Source: Candidatus Daviesbacteria bacterium
GTDB lineage: Bacteria; Patescibacteriota; Microgenomatia; Daviesbacterales; UBA10151
Reading direction: 5' to 3'
DNA length: 36,003 bases
Assembly (NCBI GenBank): GCA_028687915.1
Contig: JAQTZF010000001.1
Span: 65,966 to 101,968, forward strand
The notes under the pieces are model-generated. The model saw nothing but the letters and a program-made list of their open reading frames with translations. It made no database searches and was not told where the DNA came from. Within the stretch, counting starts at the first letter, position 1. The number at the start of each line of letters is the position of its first letter. The position numbers and the translations under genes are program-made. This document shows positions 7,615-14,744 of this stretch, one piece after another.

Positions 7615-7878
7615 ATGAAGCTAACTTCTAGTTGCGGTGGTTGTTTTGCAGGTCTTTCTTGTGGCACTCGCATGGAAATTATCACACTTTTACAGAAAAA
7701 AAAGCAAATGAGTGTTTCTGATATTGCCAAACATTTTAAATTAGCTCAACCAACAGTTACCCACCATTTAAAATTCCTGGAAGAAGTTGGAGTACTTGCC
7801 TCTAAAAAAGAAGGTAGGCAGGTTTTTTATACTCTGGCTCCTGATTGTGATAATAAAGATTGTCATATTTTTGATTAA
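7615..7878 (+). CDS. Cysteine-rich ArsR-family repressor, probable Fe-S or metal sensor of iscSU
   Basis: 87 residues. A winged helix-turn-helix of the ArsR/SmtB type spans about 18-75 (MEIITLLQ, VSDIAKHF, LAQPTVTHHLKFLEEVGVL, then the wing KKEGRQVFYTL). It carries five cysteines at both ends: Cys7, Cys10 and Cys16 (SCGGCFAGLSC) and Cys78 and Cys83 (CDNKDC). This gives enough thiols for a metal or Fe-S site. It overlaps iscS by 1 bp and sits immediately downstream of a palindrome covering its own promoter. Control of cluster assembly by analogy with IscR/SufR is inference. Metal efflux control is the alternative, but no transporter is nearby. Confidence 0.8.
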   Translation: MKLTSSCGGCFAGLSCGTRMEIITLLQKKKQMSVSDIAKHFKLAQPTVTHHLKFLEEVGVLASKKEGRQVFYTLAPDCDNKDCHIFD

Positions 7879-9065
7879 TGAAATCTATCTATTTAGATTA
7901 TGCTGCCACTACTCCAGTTGATCCACAGGTTGTAAAAAAAATGCAACCATATTTTTCTGACTATTTTGGTAATCCATCAGAGATTCATAAATGGGGTTTA
8001 AAAGCCTCTGAAGGCATAAAAAATGCCCGCACTCAGATTTCAAAGGCCTTGAACTGCAACCCTTCAGAAATCACATTTACCAGCTGTGCTACAGAATCTA
8101 TTAATTTAGCCCACAAAGGATTAATTGAAGCAGTTAGAAATCAAGACAAAAAAATAATTCCCCATATTATAACTACTCAAATAGAACATAAAGCAGTTTT
8201 AGAAACATGCAAACATTTAGAAAAACTTAATTGGGCTAAGGTAACTTATTTACCAGTTGATGAATTTGGTTTAATTTCTATAAATGATTTGGGAAAAGCG
8301 ATTACCAAAGATACAGTTTTAGTTTCTATTATGTTTGTGAACAATGAGGTTGGATCTATCCAACCAATTGCTGAAATTGGAAAATTACTTAAAACAAAAT
8401 ACCCAAAGATCTTTTTCCATGCTGATGCTACTCAAGCTCTTCCCTATTTTGATTGCGATGTTAATAAACTTAATATTGATCTGCTATCTTTTACCGGACA
8501 TAAAATTTATGCTCCCAAGGGAATTGGTGCATTATTTATTAAAAGTGGTACTCCCATAATCAGACAACAAGACGGTGGTTCTCAGGAAAATAATTTAAGA
8601 GCTGGTACAGAATCAGTACCTTTAATTGTAGGACTCGGACAAGCAACAGAACTAATTATAAAAAACAGAGCAAAAGAATCATCCCGTTTGAAAACTTTAC
8701 AAAAAAATTTAATCTCAAAGTTAACAGAAATTCCTGGAATAAAATTAACAGGTCACCCAGAAAAAAGAGCTCCTCACATTGCTTCTTTTATTGTTAAAGA
8801 TGTAGAAGGAGAATCAATGATGCTGCTTTTATCAGATTTAGGGATAGCAGTTTCCACTGGTTCTGCCTGTAACAGCCAAGTATTATCTTCATCTCATGTG
8901 TTAGATGCTATGGGAATTGCTGCAGAAGATTCTCATGGATCTTTAAGACTTTCTTTAGGAAAAGATACAACTAAAGAGGATATAGAATACACAATCAAAT
9001 CAATTAAGAAGGTTGTTACAACTTTAAGGAAGATGTCACCAGATTTAACAGGAATAGAATTTTAA
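7878..9065 (+). CDS. iscS: Cysteine desulfurase (NifS/IscS family)
   Basis: 395 residues. A fold-type I PLP enzyme that takes sulfur from L-cysteine as a persulfide for Fe-S cluster assembly and probably tRNA thiolation. Visible motifs are YLDYAATTPVDP (5-16), SCATESINLA (69-78), HADATQALPY (181-190), the PLP lysine 209 in SFTGHKIYAPKG, and catalytic Cys331 in STGSACNSQ on the mobile loop. The extended Cys loop (SSSHVLDAMG) is of the group I, IscS/NifS type rather than SufS. It starts within the arsR stop region (1-bp overlap) and is followed by the scaffold gene after 1 nt, forming a three-gene operon. Confidence 0.95.
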   Translation: MKSIYLDYAATTPVDPQVVKKMQPYFSDYFGNPSEIHKWGLKASEGIKNARTQISKALNCNPSEITFTSCATESINLAHKGLIEAVRNQDKKIIPHIITTQIEHKAVLETCKHLEKLNWAKVTYLPVDEFGLISINDLGKAITKDTVLVSIMFVNNEVGSIQPIAEIGKLLKTKYPKIFFHADATQALPYFDCDVNKLNIDLLSFTGHKIYAPKGIGALFIKSGTPIIRQQDGGSQENNLRAGTESVPLIVGLGQATELIIKNRAKESSRLKTLQKNLISKLTEIPGIKLTGHPEKRAPHIASFIVKDVEGESMMLLLSDLGIAVSTGSACNSQVLSSSHVLDAMGIAAEDSHGSLRLSLGKDTTKEDIEYTIKSIKKVVTTLRKMSPDLTGIEF

Positions 9066-9066
9066 T

Positions 9067-9465
9067 ATGGATTTAACTTATACAAAAGAAGTTTTAAAAC
9101 ATTTAAAGTCTCCCAAAAATATGGGAAAAATTAAAAACCCTGATGGTGAAGGTATGGTGGGTAACAGAGTTTGTGGAGATATTATGAAAATGTATCTTAA
9201 AATTATTAAAAATGAAAAGGGTGAAGAAATTATTTCTGATATTAAATTTCAAACTTTAGGCTGTGGAGCTGCCATTGCTACTTCTTCTGTTTTAACTACT
9301 TTAGCAAAAGGAAAAACTATCAAAGAAGCTTTAAAAATTTCAAAGGATGATATTATTCAAGCCTTGGGTGGATTACCTGCTATCAAAGTACACTGTTCAA
9401 TCTTAGCTGATGAGGCACTCAAAAAAGCTGTAGAAAATTACTGTTCTACTTTAAAGCAGCATTAA
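9067..9465 (+). CDS. iscU: Iron-sulfur cluster scaffold protein
   Basis: 132 residues with the three scaffold cysteines: Cys36 in GNRVCGDIM (with Asp38 two residues later), Cys66 in LGCGAAIA and Cys110 in KVHCSILA. The final helix (ALKKAVENY) is also typical. It accepts persulfide sulfur from IscS and iron to build [2Fe-2S]/[4Fe-4S] units. It begins 1 nt after iscS. No hscA/hscB, iscA or ferredoxin follows on this strand, so the system is minimal. The 3' end overlaps the convergent DsbA-like gene by 20 bp. Confidence 0.93.
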   Translation: MDLTYTKEVLKHLKSPKNMGKIKNPDGEGMVGNRVCGDIMKMYLKIIKNEKGEEIISDIKFQTLGCGAAIATSSVLTTLAKGKTIKEALKISKDDIIQALGGLPAIKVHCSILADEALKKAVENYCSTLKQH

Positions 9466-10252
9466 TTGTGGCTTCCATTGCAGAATAAGGAACAGCTCCT
9501 GGATAATTGATTGTGTTTAGATAAAAGCTTGGAGTTCCCTGAATATTTAATCCACTAGCAATAGTTTGATCTGTCTGTAATTGATTATCATATTTGCCAC
9601 TATCTAGACATGCTTTCATAGCTGTTGGATCAAAAACAGGAGTAAGAAAAGCTGCCATATCCCCGGATTTAGTTTTATCATTTTTGACAGTATTATTTAA
9701 CAAATCATATCCTTTTTCACTCATGAGAAGATTGTGAACTTCCCAGAATTTTCCTTTTTCAAAGGCACAGTAAAATGCTTTTGTTCCCATTTCCCCTGCC
9801 CCATGACCTGGGAAATATATCCAGGCAAAAGAAGCTTTACCTGATTGAACTAATTTCTCAATTTCAGCAACAGGAGCAACATATGTCCCACCATCCTTAA
9901 CTAATGTAAATTTAGAACCCATCTGTTTATTTAAGGCTGAATTTTGACCAGCTGCTGCCTGACAATAAGGACAACTTGGATCAGATATTTCTATAGCAAC
10001 TAGTTTGTTATTTGAATCACCAAATTTAATAAGTGCTTTATTAAAAGAATCTTTTATTTGAGCTAAGCTGATTGGAGCTTGGGTAGGCTGCGCTTGAGTA
10101 GATGGAGTTGGGGTTACAGTTGCTACTCCTTTTACACCTTTAGTTTCAAGCTTCACAGGAATAACACCACCAGAAATTAAGATTGCAACAGCAATAACAA
10201 TTGAACCAATTAGAATAGCAACAGGAGATGTTAAAAAAGGTTTTTGGTCCAT
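9446..10252 (-). CDS. Membrane-anchored DsbA-family thiol oxidoreductase
   Basis: 268 residues. A short cytoplasmic N-terminus is followed by one membrane segment (about 10-32, VAILIGSIVIAVAILISGG), then a Pro/Thr/Gln-rich linker (46-60), then a thioredoxin-fold domain facing outside. The redox motif is Cys94-Pro-Tyr-Cys97 (DPSCPYCQ), and IQGTPSFYLN near residue 238 supplies the cis-proline loop. An inserted helical domain contains GAGEMGTKAFYCAFE and a second Cys pair is possible. It probably makes or repairs disulfides in exported proteins. No DsbB/VKOR partner is seen in the window. It lies 54 bp downstream of pth on the same strand. Confidence 0.88.
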   Translation of the reverse strand: MDQKPFLTSPVAILIGSIVIAVAILISGGVIPVKLETKGVKGVATVTPTPSTQAQPTQAPISLAQIKDSFNKALIKFGDSNNKLVAIEISDPSCPYCQAAAGQNSALNKQMGSKFTLVKDGGTYVAPVAEIEKLVQSGKASFAWIYFPGHGAGEMGTKAFYCAFEKGKFWEVHNLLMSEKGYDLLNNTVKNDKTKSGDMAAFLTPVFDPTAMKACLDSGKYDNQLQTDQTIASGLNIQGTPSFYLNTINYPGAVPYSAMEATINAALK

Positions 10253-10306
10253 AATTAGAAGGTGGAGCTAGTGTAGCTGAAGTTTTATTTAGTGTCAACC
10301 CCAATA

Positions 10307-10879
10307 CTAATTATATTGATTTTGAGCTACTTCTAAGCCTTTTTCTATAACCATTTCTATAGCTTTCACACCATCTTTGATCATTTTCTTAACTTTGCTT
10401 TTTTCATTGGGCATAAAATCTTCTACTACAAATTTATTTGTGTCAAAATGTTTACCTGCTCTTTCCCCTCCCAATGAGTGAATATTACCAATTCCTAATC
10501 TAACTCTAATAAAATCAGGGGAGTTTAAATCTTTAATCACAGATTCCACTCCATGATGTCCTGATCCTCCACCCCCAATTCTGATTTTTATTTTTCCCAA
10601 AGGTAAATCCAATTCATCATGAATTAAAATCACATCAGATAAAGGAACTTTAAAATAATCTACAACTAACTTAACCCCCATACCGGAGTTATTCATAAAA
10701 GTTTGAGGCTTAATAAAAATCACATCACCGTTCTTTAAAACTTCTGATTTTAACTTCTTATCCAGCTTAAAATTATCTGTTAAGTGTTCTGTTAACTCAT
10801 CCAGTACTTTAAACCCTAAATTATGTCTGGTGTTTTCATATTTATCCCCTGGATTACCTAAACCAATAATTAATTTCAT
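10307..10879 (-). CDS. pth: Peptidyl-tRNA hydrolase
   Basis: 190 residues. Recycles peptidyl-tRNA released from stalled ribosomes. The N-terminus MKLIIGLGNPGDKYENTRHN contains the catalytic His19 and the conserved Asn. KPQTFMNNSG (about 57-66) and the DVILIHDELDLPLGKIKIR block near 90-105 with GGGGSGHHGVESV complete the active site. Length is standard. It starts 9 bp after the endonuclease Q stop, so it is probably cotranscribed with it. No Shine-Dalgarno is visible. Confidence 0.97.
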   Translation of the reverse strand: MKLIIGLGNPGDKYENTRHNLGFKVLDELTEHLTDNFKLDKKLKSEVLKNGDVIFIKPQTFMNNSGMGVKLVVDYFKVPLSDVILIHDELDLPLGKIKIRIGGGGSGHHGVESVIKDLNSPDFIRVRLGIGNIHSLGGERAGKHFDTNKFVVEDFMPNEKSKVKKMIKDGVKAIEMVIEKGLEVAQNQYN

Positions 10880-10888
10880 ACTATATAC

Positions 10889-12142
10889 TTATTTTATATC
10901 TTCTTCTGTTTCAGTTCCATCCCAAATATTTATTACTCCATAAGTATTATCATAGCCAGGTTTGATTGATAGCTTGCCTTGTCTTACCCTATCAACTCCT
11001 TCAGCTATTTTTTCACCTGAATATAGTTTAATTAAATCAAGGGAAGTTTTTGTTAATATTTTTAACTCAGGATCTAAATTCATTACTAATTTATCATATT
11101 CATTCCTAACCTTTTGTGTTCCCACCGATTGCCCCAGAGCTTCTGCAATTATTTTTTCCAAACCAACCAGCATTCTAAAACCAGGTCTATTGGGATATTT
11201 TTTAGATTTAATTACACCATCTATTGTCTCAAGATCTAGATCAGCTACTGATCTGCTGGCTAATTTCTCTACTCTTTCAGCCACTCCAATGGTTAATCTT
11301 TTACCACATTTTGGACAAGTCTCTCCGTTTTTTCTGATATCTTCCGGCGAAGCAATTACATTACAATTCCTATGCCCTGACCAATGGTATTTTCCCTCCT
11401 CCGGAAAAAATTCTATAGTCCCAACAATATTTTGAGTTTTTAAATCACTGAGCAAATTACTATAACCTAAGTCTCCCTTAAACAAAGTAACTTCCCTCCC
11501 TATGTTGGGTAATGAATGGGCATCAGAAAAAGAGACAATTGATTTATTATCTAAATCAGCTACTCTCCAATTCATCTCTGGTTCAGAAGACAAACCTGTT
11601 TCTACAGCATAAATTGAATCAGAAAATTCTCCAAAACATTCTTTGAAAAAATCAAATCCCGACTCTGAACCAAATAAAGAAAACCATGGTGTCCAAATAT
11701 GAGCTGGAATAATAATAGCTGATTTATCTACTCCAAAAACAATTTCACAAATTTGCTTAACACTTAATCCGGTAATAGGCCTGCCATCGGAAGCTAAGTT
11801 TACTTTTCGCTTTATGAGTTCTGCAGAAAGTTTGGAGACAGATTCAAAAGAGGGTAAAAAAATTACCAGATGAATTCTTCGGCATTTACCTCCTTCTGTA
11901 TAAATACAGGAAATTTCTGTACTTAATAAGAATTTCACGCCATTATGTTGATATAAACCATTCCCCCATTCCCTTAAATCCTTTTTTAATTCTGCAAACC
12001 AAACAGGATGCAAAAAATCAGCAGTTCCCAATAAATCTATCCCTTTAAACTTTGCCCATTTACTCAAATTAGGGATATTTAATTGAGGAGAACAAGCCCT
12101 AGAAAACCTTGAATGAAGATGCAAATCAGCCACATACGCCAT
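10889..12142 (-). CDS. Endonuclease Q-like PHP-domain DNA repair nuclease
   Basis: 417 residues. The N-terminal PHP metal domain has DLHLHSRFSR (6-15, His8 and His10), GTADFLHP (39-46), the H-I-W-TPWFSLFG stretch near 148-158 and SFSDAHS (204-210). A zinc-finger-like group follows: His257, Cys260, Cys276 and Cys279 (HRNC...CPKCGKR). A helical C-terminal part ends the protein. This order matches endonuclease Q of Thermococcales and some bacilli, which cuts 5' of deaminated bases and abasic sites. The next gene upstream is an archaeal-type ATP-dependent ligase, which is compatible with a small excision-repair unit. The enzyme assignment rests on domain order and motif memory, not on a search. 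Confidence 0.8.
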   Translation of the reverse strand: MAYVADLHLHSRFSRACSPQLNIPNLSKWAKFKGIDLLGTADFLHPVWFAELKKDLREWGNGLYQHNGVKFLLSTEISCIYTEGGKCRRIHLVIFLPSFESVSKLSAELIKRKVNLASDGRPITGLSVKQICEIVFGVDKSAIIIPAHIWTPWFSLFGSESGFDFFKECFGEFSDSIYAVETGLSSEPEMNWRVADLDNKSIVSFSDAHSLPNIGREVTLFKGDLGYSNLLSDLKTQNIVGTIEFFPEEGKYHWSGHRNCNVIASPEDIRKNGETCPKCGKRLTIGVAERVEKLASRSVADLDLETIDGVIKSKKYPNRPGFRMLVGLEKIIAEALGQSVGTQKVRNEYDKLVMNLDPELKILTKTSLDLIKLYSGEKIAEGVDRVRQGKLSIKPGYDNTYGVINIWDGTETEEDIK

Positions 12143-12157
12143 CGCCCTATTTTAACA

Positions 12158-12232
12158 TTATTTTTTGTACTGTTGTTCGTACATTTCTGAAATCTCTTTA
12201 ACTGTTGTTGCATCCTCTGGGTGTTTAAGAAC
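12158..12232 (-). pseudogene. Extra, diverged 3' end of an ATP-dependent DNA ligase gene
   Basis: In the 157-bp gap after the ligase stop, the same strand encodes EDATTVKEISEMYEQQYKK followed by TAA (12158-12160). The intact ligase ends EDCTTVAELKEMYKLQYKKD. Twelve of the 19 residues match, and both share the E-D-x-T-T-V-x-E-x3-E-M-Y pattern of archaeal-type ligase tails. The open frame extends upstream only to a stop at 12245-12247, and no start codon or promoter serves it. It looks like the remnant of another ligase allele left behind the present gene. Confidence 0.75.
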
Positions 12233-12299
12233 AACGTAGCCATTCTAAGACAACGATCATTAGAATAGGCGAAGTTTTCGCAAGCGAGCAGTCTTTATC

Positions 12300-14036
12300 T
12301 CAATCTTTTTTGTACTGTAGTTTATACATCTCTTTCAGTTCTGCAACAGTGGTACAGTCTTCTGCTCGCTTATCCTCTCCTCTAAATCTAACCAACCTGG
12401 GAAATCTTAAAGCATAGCCTGGTTCAGAATCAGTCTTTCCTGCTGTATGGGTTGGGCTTTTAGTTATTTCATCTGCTAAAACTTCAATTACAATTTCTGG
12501 TTGAATCCAAACTGTAGGAGTTATTAAAGAATCAACTCTGGCAGGTTTATGATCAACGCTAATTTTATCAGACCTCTCATGTATTTCTTTCCACTCAATG
12601 TCAGTTAAACCTGTTCCAATTTTGGAAACTGTGACAAACATATCCTTTTTCTCATCATAAACACCAACTAATAATGACCCTGCCCCAAATCCAGACCTTT
12701 TCCCTTTCCCAAAAATATAACCTAAAATAACACAATCAATAGTATCTTTTAGCTCTCCTGCTGAATGTCTTTTTAATTTTACCCAGTTAAAATTCCTGGC
12801 TCCTGCCTCATATCTGGAATCTGGTTTTTTAACAATTAAGCCTTCTAAACCTTTGGTAATTGCATCATCAAACATTTGCTGAATTTTTTCTGCAGAATCT
12901 GTAAACTCTCCTGGTTCAGGAATCAACGTTTCATCCCCATTCACTTCTGAAACTAAAACTTTCATTCTTTCATCCAATGGTAAATCAACCAATGATTTTC
13001 CATTTAGATACATAACATCAAAAACAAAAGCTTTTAAAGGCAAGGTCTTACTCATCTCTTCCACCTGATATTTTCTTCTTCTTTTGGTAGTTTCCTGAAA
13101 AGGTAAAAATTCTTCTGAAGTCTTGTTATAAGCCAGAGCTTCTGAGTCTAAAATAATTGTTTTGGCTTTTACCTGTTTTAATACTCCTTCAATAATTTCC
13201 GGCATCATTAAAGTTGTTTCTTCCAGGTTTCTTGAAAATAATCTGACTGTATCCCCGCTTTTATGAATTTGAACTCTAAACCCATCATATTTATATTGAA
13301 TATGAGCTCTTCCTCCCATTTTTTCCAATATTGTTTTAGCGTCCGGCAATCTTTCAGTGAGTTCTGATCGAAGTGGCCTGCCTACTTCTACATCCAATTT
13401 CTTTACACCTTCCAAACCTTTATTCCATAAGGTTTCTCCGATAATTCCTAAATCAGAAGTCCTGTTATATGCTTCTTCTAGCTCTTTTCTTTCTTTTCTG
13501 TGTCCTAATTTACATTCTGCAAAAGCATCTAAAATAGTTGGATCTCCTACCCCAAGTCTTGATGATCCCATGGGAATTCTGACTAAATGCTTGGCAGAAA
13601 TTGGATCCATTTCCTGCAATAATCCTGCTAAAAGATTAACTTTTTTTTCTACTGTTCCTGCTCCAGAAGTTTTGGCAATTTCCAGTAATGTATCAAAAAT
13701 ATCTCCTACAGTCTGATTACTGATAGTTGATGACTGATGACTTAACACCTCTGTCACTTTCCCCAAATCCCCCATCTCACTGTATTTTTTCAACACTTCC
13801 TCCCGGCTAACTCCATAAGCTTTGGCAATTGCTTGTGCCACCAATTTTTCACTCATCCCAATTTCAATTGCTTCATAAAAAGGAGCTACTCTACCTTGAA
13901 TTAAATAGACAACCTGACAAATATCAGAAGACTCAACTTCTGCAAAAAGCCTGCCTAAAATATTAATTAAAGATAATCTGGAAGAAGTTTCTTCCAGTTG
14001 TTGTAAATACTTTGCAAAATTACCAAAAGTCATCAC
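12300..14036 (-). CDS. ATP-dependent DNA ligase, archaeal type
   Basis: 578 residues in three domains. The N-terminal helical DNA-binding domain is about 1-210. The nucleotidyltransferase domain has motif I HIQYKYDGFRVQIHK (catalytic Lys249), motif III near FVFDVMYLNG, motif IV EGLIVKKPDS and motif V NWVKLKR. The C-terminal OB fold includes ITKSPTHTAG and ALRFPRLVRFR. This is the archaeal LigB/human Lig I-like form; bacteria normally depend on NAD-dependent LigA. Residues 99-108 (SHQSSTISNQ) come from a repeat-like insertion in the N-terminal domain. TACAAT (14044-14049, minus) ends 7 nt before the ATG, so the mRNA is probably leaderless. Its 3' tail is duplicated downstream. Confidence 0.93.
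   Translation of the reverse strand: MMTFGNFAKYLQQLEETSSRLSLINILGRLFAEVESSDICQVVYLIQGRVAPFYEAIEIGMSEKLVAQAIAKAYGVSREEVLKKYSEMGDLGKVTEVLSHQSSTISNQTVGDIFDTLLEIAKTSGAGTVEKKVNLLAGLLQEMDPISAKHLVRIPMGSSRLGVGDPTILDAFAECKLGHRKERKELEEAYNRTSDLGIIGETLWNKGLEGVKKLDVEVGRPLRSELTERLPDAKTILEKMGGRAHIQYKYDGFRVQIHKSGDTVRLFSRNLEETTLMMPEIIEGVLKQVKAKTIILDSEALAYNKTSEEFLPFQETTKRRRKYQVEEMSKTLPLKAFVFDVMYLNGKSLVDLPLDERMKVLVSEVNGDETLIPEPGEFTDSAEKIQQMFDDAITKGLEGLIVKKPDSRYEAGARNFNWVKLKRHSAGELKDTIDCVILGYIFGKGKRSGFGAGSLLVGVYDEKKDMFVTVSKIGTGLTDIEWKEIHERSDKISVDHKPARVDSLITPTVWIQPEIVIEVLADEITKSPTHTAGKTDSEPGYALRFPRLVRFRGEDKRAEDCTTVAELKEMYKLQYKKD
13709..13744. repeat. Short repeat-derived insertion in the ligase gene
   Basis: The segment contains tgatgactgatgact (13728-13742), identical to a stretch in the glycosyltransferase gene at 21521-21541. 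It reads in frame as VLSHQSSTISNQ in the ligase N-terminal domain. The tandem gatgact units and Ser/Gln-rich peptide are typical of small dispersed elements rather than of ligases. Confidence 0.55.
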
Positions 14037-14043
14037 AGAGATT

Positions 14044-14071
14044 GTAATTGATTATTGGTTTTATGTAAAAT
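14044..14071. promoter_or_regulatory. Divergent leaderless promoters of the ligase and GGDEF genes
   Basis: Minus strand: TACAAT (14044-14049) ends 7 nt before ATG 14036. Plus strand: TAAAAT (14066-14071) ends 6 nt before ATG 14078. The 41-bp gap therefore carries one -10 box for each direction, and neither gene has room for a Shine-Dalgarno after the predicted start site. Confidence 0.5.
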
Positions 14072-14077
14072 CAAAAC

Positions 14078-14743
14078 ATGGATACAGAGTCTGAGAAAAG
14101 AATTACACCAGAAATAGGCCCAGATCCAGAAATTTCAAGAATATATAAAGCTGTCCAAAGTGGTGAAATGAGCATTGAGGAATTTGCCGACTTATACGAT
14201 GCAGGAGGGTTGGTTGAAGGTTGCTTAAAGATTGATGCCTTTGAAAGAAGAGTATCTCATTACTTAGAGAATGGTGTAACAGGATCCCTCATAGCTATTG
14301 ACGTGGATGATTTTAAACGTTTTAACGATCAAAACCCCGAAGGTCATTTAGGAGGAGATGATTTACTAAGATTAATTGGAAAAATTATCCACAAAAGTTT
14401 CAGAACTAAAGAAGTACAAGAAGATACAAAAGAAAGAAGACAAGGAACATCTCAAGAAAAAGATCTTTTAGCCAGAGCTGGTGATGAATTTGTAGCATAT
14501 CTAGTAGATGCAGATGAATATCAGGCAAAAATCGCTTCTAAGAGAATGTGGACAGAATTAGTAAGTACAGTTAAAGAACAATTCCCTGGATATAAATATG
14601 ATCAGACTATGAGTATTGGAGTAAGTAGAACAAGACCTGGTGATAATATTAAAAATCTTCGGGGACGAGCTGATCTAGCTCTATATGATGCAAAAAAAGG
14701 CAAAGGAACAGGTAACCCCTCAGATGCAATTTCAATAAATTAA
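14078..14743 (+). CDS. Small cytoplasmic GGDEF-domain protein (AGDEF variant)
   Basis: 221 residues with no membrane segment. A helical N-terminus (1-45) precedes a GGDEF fold. The usual DxLTGLxNR start is degraded (YDAGGLVEGCLKIDAF, 40-55), but IDVDDFKRFND (74-84) keeps the metal-binding Asp75 and the substrate Asn. The following GHLGGDDLLRLIG is also typical. The signature loop is AGDEF (134-138) instead of GGDEF. No RxxD inhibitory site precedes it. SIGVSR and ADLALYDAKKGKG close the domain. It could make cyclic di-GMP or only bind GTP. It ends 1 nt before the convergent Fic gene stop. No EAL or PilZ protein is visible in the window. Confidence 0.82.
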   Translation: MDTESEKRITPEIGPDPEISRIYKAVQSGEMSIEEFADLYDAGGLVEGCLKIDAFERRVSHYLENGVTGSLIAIDVDDFKRFNDQNPEGHLGGDDLLRLIGKIIHKSFRTKEVQEDTKERRQGTSQEKDLLARAGDEFVAYLVDADEYQAKIASKRMWTELVSTVKEQFPGYKYDQTMSIGVSRTRPGDNIKNLRGRADLALYDAKKGKGTGNPSDAISIN

Positions 14744-14744
14744 A

